This document shows, piece by piece, positions 56,601 through 64,000 of a DNA stretch of 64,000 nucleotides. The translations under genes and the position numbers were made by a program. The notes below the pieces were generated by a model. That model made no database searches. It had not been told where the DNA came from and saw nothing but the letters and a program-made list of their open reading frames with translations. The DNA lies in NCBI RefSeq assembly GCF_020360975.1, contig NW_025408672.1:2170001-2234000 (forward strand), in the 5' to 3' direction. This DNA comes from Hirsutella rhossiliensis (taxonomy: Eukaryota > Ascomycota > Sordariomycetes > Hypocreales > Ophiocordycipitaceae). Every line of letters begins with the position of its first letter. Position 1 is the first letter of the stretch.

Positions 56601-58020
56601 CTAGATACCTTCTTAACTATAGCTAGACCTAAATCTATTAGAATTCTACTTATTTTAGCTATTATCTATAAATTTAAAGCTTTATAAATAGATATAATAA
56701 ATGCCTTTATATATACCGATATAGATAGTAAATTATATATCGATCTTCTTATAGGCTACGAAGAATATGCTCTTAAAGAATATTATTTAAAATATAGATT
56801 AGCTTATAGAGCTAAAGGAATTAAATTATCTAAATTCCTAGACCTATATAAAACCGGTTAAATTAAAGCAAAGCTAAAGAAAGCATTATATAGCTTAAAA
56901 TAAAGTCCTATACTCTAGTATAATTATTTAAAAATTATACGAAATAAACTCGGATTTCTTCCTCTTTTAATAGATAAAGGAGTATTTATAAATAAGGACT
57001 ATAGTATAGCCTTAGCAATTTATATCGACGACTTTCTTATAGTAAGGCCCTTTAAATCTATAATAAAAGAAAGATTATTTTAAGAATTATTTAAATTCCT
57101 AGATTTTACTATCTTAAGAGATATAAAAGACTTCTTAGGTCTAAATATTATAAAAAACCGGGAAAATAAAGAGCTATATATATCCTAAGAGAATTATACC
57201 TTAACTAAATTAAAGGAATTTAATAAAGAAGGTTTAGGAACTTTAAATTTACCCGCTATAGTAGGCCTTAAGCTTATAAAGGTAAAGGAATTACCTTCTA
57301 AGAAAGATATAATATAATTTTAGAAAGAAATAGGATCTCTATTATACTTAGCCTTATTTACTAGGCTAAATATCTTATATTCTATAATTTCCTATACTAG
57401 ATTCGCGGCTAAGCTTAACTAGACGTATTTTAAGGCTTTAAATATAATTTAGAAATATTTAAATAAATTCGCTAGTATAAAGATTAAATATAATTATAAT
57501 ATCCCTTTTACCTATCTATATATAAAGGGTTTTACCGACTCTAGCTAGGCGTCGGATTTAATAGACGGAAAATCCTTTTCTAGTTACTATTTTTATATAT
57601 ATAATAATATAATAAGCTAAGCTTACTTTAAGTAAAAAGCTACTGCCCTTTCTACCTATAAAGTAAAGTATATTAGCCTTTAGGAGGTAAATAAAGAAGC
57701 TATTTATTTAAATATACTTTTTAAAAATATTACTAAGGATCTATCTATTAAGATTCTTAATACTATACCTCTTATTTTAATCGATAATACTACTACTACT
57801 AAATTAGTAGAAAATCCGGAATTTTATAAAAGGTCTAAGTATATAAAATTAGCCTATTACTATACTAGAACTAGTATAAGAGAAGGGGAAATTAAAGTTT
57901 TTTATATTAAATTAAAAGATAATATAGCTAATATTTTTTATAAAGAAATTAAGACCTAGATTACTCTATAAATTTAAAGACGGTCTATCCTTAATATAAG
58001 TTCCTAAGTAATTAAAAGGG
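53640..58020 (+). mobile_element. Ty1/copia element K, RIP-degraded
   Basis: A copia family different from C. Gag about 53650-54350 (TLWTIRIK-like start, LIKEKLITAL). Integrase region about 55100-55800 (YTQYLRLGYINSRAIL, SNSRIKRIN for NG.AER). A linker frame remains open at 56166-56375. Reverse transcriptase about 56530-57200 (KARFVIQGFKQIY-like, INAFIYTDIDSKLYIDL, IYIDDFLIVRPFKS with YIDD about 57022). RNase H about 57530-57960 (FTDS, STYKVKYISL, IDNTTTTKL). A purine tract AAAAGGGG ends about 58020, and the 3' LTR is truncated after about 20 bp by gypsy B2. Stops are TAG/TAA at Gln/Trp positions. Confidence 0.75.
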
Positions 58021-58039
58021 GTTTTTAGATATTTCTTAT

Positions 58040-60345
58040 TATTATAACTATAGTTAGTAGGCTATAAGAGAGCTAGCTACGTTTATATAATAAGGCGGCT
58101 TAGAATAATAGTTAGAACGAGAAGTTACTTAAGCTTAGCTTATCTAAAGTATATATAAGCTAAGTAAGCCTTATATAAATAGATTACTACTTTAGAGTAT
58201 AGCTTTTAAGTAAGCTATAGTAAGCTATAAAGGGGATTACGGCTAAGACTATAATCTAAGGATAGTCTTTATAAGTATATATAGCTACTTACTTTTACTC
58301 CTTTAAATAAATAGCTTTCTAGCTTTTAATATAAATCTTTATTACGATTCTATCTTTAATTCTAATTACCTAGTTATAGTCTATAGTCTATAACCTCTAA
58401 CTTATTACTAACGTAATATACTTATTATTACTTAGACCACGCCCTATTATATCTACTAATATAAACCCTTCGATAGGTTTATCTCTTAGGAATAATACTA
58501 GTTATTATACGTTAAAAGCTCTTATTTAGTATAATACTATATTACTCTAAGTAATATCGTAACTATTAATATACTTATATAGTAAGCTAGATTAACTAAC
58601 TTTAGAGCTATTATATTACCTTAGGATATAATACGCGAGATTATTACCCTTTAATATAAGGTATAGTTACTTAGGAATAAAGGAGGTAACGGATAAGTTA
58701 AGGATATTAAAGAAGTAGTAAAACTAAAATAGCTAGGACTATTTAACGGTACTTATAATATACTTTAAGACTTTCTTACTTAACTTAAGGCCTACTATTA
58801 GTTTTACCCTACTAAACTCTTAGACCTAGTTAAAAAGGTACTCTATACAGGAAATTATTTATTTAAAATAGTACTTACTTAGTTTAGACCTATTATAAGG
58901 GGCTTTCTCGATAACTAACTAACGCGATAAGATAACGAGATAGATAAAGTCTTTACTAGTTTCTAAGGATTTAAAGAAGCTATTATAAAAGTATTTAAAA
59001 TAACTAATAAGGAACGAAAAGCTAAATAAAAACTCTAAGAACTCTAATAAAGGATCTTAGTATTAGATTATACTATAAAGTTCTATTAAGTTACCTTAAA
59101 GCTTAATTAGGATAATAAACCCTTTATATTATAATTCTATAATAGGCTTAAAGAAGAAGTTAAGGATAACCTTTATAAGGAAAATCGACTTAATAACCTC
59201 CTAGACTATATTACTATAGTAGTACGAATTAATAATAGATAGTATACGCGACGCTAAGAAAAGAAATAAGGAAGAGGAAACTAAAACCCTTTTTATAAGA
59301 ATAACTTTAACTAATATACTAACTATAAAAAAAGCGCGAAACTCTTATTACTTATACCTATATAACTAACCTAGGTAAGATAGATCTAAATATCATATAG
59401 AAAAGTAAAGGAAAGTATTTTAACTATAAGAAACTTAGATATTATTTTAAAGAATATATATAACCTTATAAGGAGAAGAAAATATACTAAGTACTAGCTT
59501 TAAAAGGTAAGAAATATTTAAACGCTATTAATAAATAGGAACTAAAGTATAAACTCCTTAGTTAAACTATATACTATAACGATAAATATATAGTATACCT
59601 AAGCGATAAGAACGGTATTAAATAGTTCTTAAAGCTACTAAGTAAAACCCTTATAATAATATAATAAAGGGATCTTAAAATATAAAAATAAGTTAAATTC
59701 GTAAAACTAAAATACCCCTATCTTAAAAGAGTCTCTTAAGACTAGATTAAGAAGAACGGTAAACGATTTTAGGAAGATATATAAAATAAAAATCGATAAT
59801 AATAATAGGTAGTTTATAAATAATTTAATAAAGAAGATATAAATATAGCCTTTATACTTATAAAACTTAGATAGTAACCTAAAAAGTTATAATAAAGTAT
59901 CGATAATATAAGCTTTAAAGAATAAGAAATACCTAGAGAAATAAAAGATAAAAACGAGTTTATACTACTATTATCGCTATTAAGGGAAAATACTAGGATT
60001 AAAGAACACGCTTTATACTTTAAAGAATTTAAAGAAATACTTAAAATTAAAACCTAATAAATACCTTAAATTCTTATAGAAAACTAATAAGCTATACTAA
60101 TTTAATATTAACCGGCACTATATAGGGGAGATTATATTATAGCTATTACTATAGTTAATACCTTTATAGCTTTATAATAAGAATAGTAACTATAAGGGGA
60201 ATTTAAAGACGATTTATAAATACTACTTTCTTATAAGTACTATAAGTAAATTTTATAGATATTATACGTTTACCTAGATTATATAATATACTTTTAGATA
60301 AAGGTATAATATAATACTTTCTTAGTTAGGTTTAAAGTTTATAGA
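58040..60345 (+). mobile_element. gypsy B2, 5' part (LTR and gag), RIP-degraded
   Basis: 5' LTR from 58040 (TATTATAACTATAG) to about 58455; its 3' half is nearly the same as B1 while the upstream U3 differs. From 58460 to 60345 it is colinear with B1 28269-30130, covering gag and the start of pol. Lost after 60345, where gypsy G begins. It provides the uninterrupted version of the site that the composite element occupies in B1. Confidence 0.7.
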
Positions 60346-62652
60346 ATAGACCCTTACTATAATTAGCGTTATAACTATATCGAAGATATCGCTACTTATA
60401 GTCGTAAGATAACTATCGTATAAGGAAAAGCTTACGGCTCTATAAGTATAGGTTAAGGAGCTAAAGGAGACGAAACGCCTATAAGATTATATTATATAAT
60501 TAAAGGAGGAAATTACTAAACGCGCTAGTACTATCGCTATTTATTTAGGGAAGCGTTAATAGTCCTACTCCCTTAAATTAGACGGTAGTCGCGTAAGTAA
60601 GGTTAAGATTAAAAACATCGCTTAATTATCTTAACCTACTAATATATAGAAACGTCTAAACTAGACTTACGATCTAGAGGACGCCTTTAAGGTAGCGCTT
60701 AGATGTTTTCGTCGCGATAAAATAAAGATCCTCTACGTAGTAAATTATATATATAGCGACTATAAAGTGAGATAGCGCTAATACCTTAAAAAATAAACGC
60801 CGATCGACTAAACTAAATATAGTAAGATTAAGTATACTTTAAAGAATAGATACTTATTTTAATTAAGGATACTATAAATAAGGAGATACTATTAGCGATA
60901 TAATTAAAGGAGGCTCGCTAATAAGAAGGCTAGTCCCCCTTAAAGTTTAGCTTATACCTTAACTCCTTAAAGAGGCATTTTAAACGCCTATTAAAAAAAG
61001 CGCGTACTCTTACGTTTTTCGCTAAGTTAAAGCTATAACTTTAAGATTAAATTAACCTCTACTTAATACCTATTTATAATTATTAATAGGAAGAGCTTAT
61101 ATAAGTCGCTTAACGATATTAAGATACTACTACTAATAAGAGGCGATATATTAATATTACTTCTATACTTAAAGGAACCGGGAATAGAAATAGTACTATA
61201 CCCTAAGGTAGTATATATAAAGGGAGGAATTAAAGAGGCTAATAAGCTAAGCTAAATTATTAAGGAAATACTACTAATTTAACTAATAACTAATAAGCTA
61301 GCGATATACTTACTAAGGGCTAAACTAAGGGATATTATTAAGGAAGAGGATCTTTTGCTTAATTAGGAATTATATATTTCTAATATAATAAGCTAGGATA
61401 CCTATCTATAGAATATACTAATTCTCTAAAAGTAAAAACCTTAGTAAAGACTCTTAGACTTAATACTATAAAATAAGGAAAAGGTAAGATATTAAGGTAA
61501 ACGCCTCTCTCTTAATAAACTTAATACTTATAGGATAGTTACTTAAAACTCCTATAACGATATTAAGGCGAAACCCTATTAAAGTCCCTATATACTTAGA
61601 TACTTATAATACTATTAACCTTATAAATATATACTTTACTTAATAGTAAGGATTACTATAAGTAGCGTTATTATATATTAAGTTATTAGGGCTTAATAAT
61701 AGTAAGGTAAGGGAGTATAAAGTATAGTTAGTACCGCTCTAAATAATAAATATAAGAAGCACCGAAAAGATAATTACTTATTTCTATATTAGTATTAATA
61801 AGTTAACGCTAAACGATTAAATACTAATCCTTTTATTAGTTACTACCTTAAAGGATAAACGTATTTATATTATCTTATAAAAACGATAGTAGTAGTTTAA
61901 GTATTAACTAAGTAGCGAAACCCTATAAAACCCCTATAGATTCCTTTAAGAATATAAGAATAAAGTAAGGGTATATATAATAGCGCTTAACCTTAAGCTA
62001 ATCCTACTACTAAATAAAGATAAAGATAAAGGGATTCTATAAGAAGAATAAGCCGAAATCCTATTAACTCTTTACTAGTTTAAAGATACTTTCTTAGCTA
62101 ATAAATCTAACCTACTACTAGCTAGAAAAGGAATAGATTACTTAATTAATTTAATCCTTAATATAAAACCCCTTTATAGACCGATTTACCTTTTATTATA
62201 AAAGGAACTCTAAGTATTACGCGACTAGATCTAAGACGCGATAAAAAGGAAAATAATCTAGGAGTTAAAGAGCCTAGCTAAGGCGCTTATCCTTTTCGTT
62301 CTAAAAAAGGTTAGTACCTTATAGCTATATATAGACTACTAAGGACTTAACTAGGTTATATAAAAGAATCGGTACCTTTTACCCCTTATTTTAAAGATTA
62401 TTAACTACTATTAAAGAGCTAAGTATTTTTCTAAGATTAATATACGGAATATATATTAACGTATTTAAATTTAAGAAAGAGATAAATAAAAGACCGCTTT
62501 CTAAATATATTATAGATATTTTAAATACCTAGTAATACCTTTTAGACTTACTAACGTACTAGCTACGTTTTAGAGCTATATCTATTAAGCGCTTAAGGGG
62601 CTTATAAATATAATCTATATAGTCTACCTTAACGATATCCTTATATAAGTTA
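60346..62652 (+). mobile_element. gypsy G, gag to reverse transcriptase, RIP-degraded
   Basis: A third gypsy family. Gag-like region about 60480-61020 (IAIYLGKRQQSYSLKLDGS, DLEDAFKVALRCFRRDK). Reverse transcriptase about 62040-62650: LYQFKDTF, LYIDYQGLNQ, YLLPLILKI, AFQIYYRYFKYLVIPFRLTN and VYLNDILIQ (for YLDDILIYS). Cut at TA 62651-62652 by a pogo element. RNase H and integrase are not in the window. Confidence 0.7.
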
Positions 62653-64000
62653 GTACCCTTAGCTTCCGGCACCCCTTACTTCTAGCACCCTTTATAGTAC
62701 TAAGGTAGGTATATTCTAAACGTAATTAAAGCCGTATTTTAATATCACGATAATTAAATTTGGTGTTTCTAGCTACTCTAGCTACTAGCTATTATAAAGA
62801 GCTTTAAATCCTACGTTCTAATTAGCTATAGCGGCGGCAGCCGGCTTAAGCATGCGCTCGAGCTATTTCTTTATCTTTATAACTTATTTAATCTATATAA
62901 ACCGCTTATTAAGGTCCTAAGGGACCTTTTTCTATTTTTAAGGCCGTAAACGATATAATTAATACTCTAGCTACTATATTCGAAGTTAGGAGGCTATAAG
63001 CTACTAATTTTACTTATTAAGGCTACGGCTAACCTTACTAAAGAGTAGTCGGATCGTACGGTTAACTTAACCGCGGTTTTCTAGCCCTATAATAAAGCGA
63101 CGGACTTCTTATAATCGTTTAGGCGTTTTAAGGGCATTATAAATAGCTAGGGTACTAGAATTCTTTCTTTTTAACGGCGTTAACGGCGTTAACAGCTATA
63201 GTAAGACGAACTAGCTTAGTAAGGGCTTTACTATATTAACTAGCTATAGTCCTAACCTACGCTACCCGCCCTTAATATTCTTTTTAGTTAGACCGGCCTA
63301 CTAGGCTTAATAATATACTTAAAGGAAGGTAGCTTTACTAATTAGCGCTATATCGTCGAAAGATATAATTTTTTTAAGTTAACGTCGGTAGGTAGCCTTA
63401 ATCGGCGAGAAAACTAAGATATTAAGAGGTTAGAGGATATAGGAGGAGCGTGCTAGTAGAAAAAGAAGATAAATACGATTCTTAAAGTATTTATATATAA
63501 AATCGTCGGTCTAATAGCTCCTATAGCTATTAACGATAAGGAGAACGTTCCCTTATAGGTAGCGCTTTATTTAGGGGATAAATACCTACTTACGCTATTA
63601 AATAGCGATAGAATCGCTTGTCTAGCCCTTTAAGGAAGTAACGAAGTCTTAATCCTTTAGAAAATCGAGTTTATTAGGGAACTATTACTATTAAAGGTCC
63701 TAGCCCTTAAAGATTATAAGGGGGGTTAAGGCCTAGCCCGTTATAGAAACGTATTTAACGATTATAGTCTAATATCGCGATCTAAGCCGCTTCTTAATAG
63801 CCTCCTTCTTCTCTAAGCTCCCTAGTACTAGCCCGTTATAGCTAAGGCCCTCGAGGATACCTATTTCGTCTATATTAAAGTATGATTCTAGTAGGATTGC
63901 CTATATAGCTAGCAGCTTAAGTAATTAGAACTATTCCTTAATCCCGCTAATAAAAGCGCTATTAATATAGGCAGAATTAAGAGATTTACCTTTAATCGTA
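62653..64000 (-). mobile_element. pogo/Fot1-type DNA transposon H, partial
   Basis: Inverted, entering from the window end. The terminus starts GTACCCTTAGCTTCCGGC after a TA dinucleotide, the target of Tc1/mariner/pogo elements. The minus strand encodes a RIP-degraded DDE_1 transposase: FNIDEIGILEGL (about 63885-63850), YVSITG.ALTPLIIFKG (about 63765-63710), TDDFIYKYFKNRIYL (about 63520-63475) after the VDGHGSH-equivalent VNSYRSY, then SFDDIALISKATFL and AGLTKKNIKGG (about 63270), ending in a Lys-rich C-terminal tail about 62800-62900. The N-terminal CENP-B-like DNA-binding part lies beyond 64000. It sits in the gypsy G reverse transcriptase. Confidence 0.75.

Overview
The window looks like a transposon-filled, gene-poor compartment of a filamentous ascomycete (Pezizomycotina). 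The reasons are: a FunK1-type fungal kinase pseudogene; one intact fungal-type phosphotransferase gene with a pyrimidine-rich fungal promoter; chromodomain Ty3/gypsy, Ty1/copia, MULE and pogo/Fot1 elements; and very strong loss of CpA/TpG dinucleotides over roughly 7.5-44.6 kb and 48.3-64 kb. That loss is the signature of repeat-induced point mutation (RIP). Almost every Gln and Trp codon in the dead elements has become TAG or TAA. No tRNA or rRNA gene, CRISPR array, origin or bacterial-type operon is visible.

Layout. 1-7.2 kb: a degenerate reading frame with 33-residue repeats runs in the same frame into a FunK1 kinase pseudogene. That pseudogene is split by a complete gypsy/chromovirus (1385-6780) with two identical 186-bp LTRs, a 5-bp target duplication (AATAA) and a self-priming signal; this is the only element without RIP. 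7.2-22 kb: RIP-degraded nest made of a MULE with an LTR-like insertion, an inverted gypsy fragment, a complete copia (C1), a copia solo LTR and a second MULE. 21.6-41 kb: a chromodomain gypsy (B1) carrying two guests, a composite TRIM/copia element (22014-28268, target duplication TTAAT) and an inverted copia (C3, 33278-39555). 41-44.2 kb: the 3' part of another gypsy (F) with an antisense accessory reading frame between pol and its 3' LTR.

44.7-48.3 kb is an island of normal base composition. It starts with an undamaged MULE terminus and holds the only intact gene, an APH/choline-kinase-like phosphotransferase (45668-47152), followed by a chromodomain pseudogene with nonsense mutations. 48.2-53 kb: an unrecognised RIP-degraded reading frame interrupted by a 2.9-kb terminal-inverted-repeat element with an 8-bp target duplication. 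53-64 kb: a degraded copia (K), a second copy of gypsy B (B2), a third gypsy family (G), and an inverted pogo/Fot1 element inserted in the reverse transcriptase of G and running off the window.

The most unusual items are the composite in which a full copia body sits inside a miniature LTR element sharing its PBS, PPT and LTR ends; the antisense reading frame conserved in two copies of gypsy F; and the self-primed chromovirus inserted within the kinase core of FunK1. Function names come from reading motifs by eye. For RIP-degraded elements, coordinates of internal domains are approximate.
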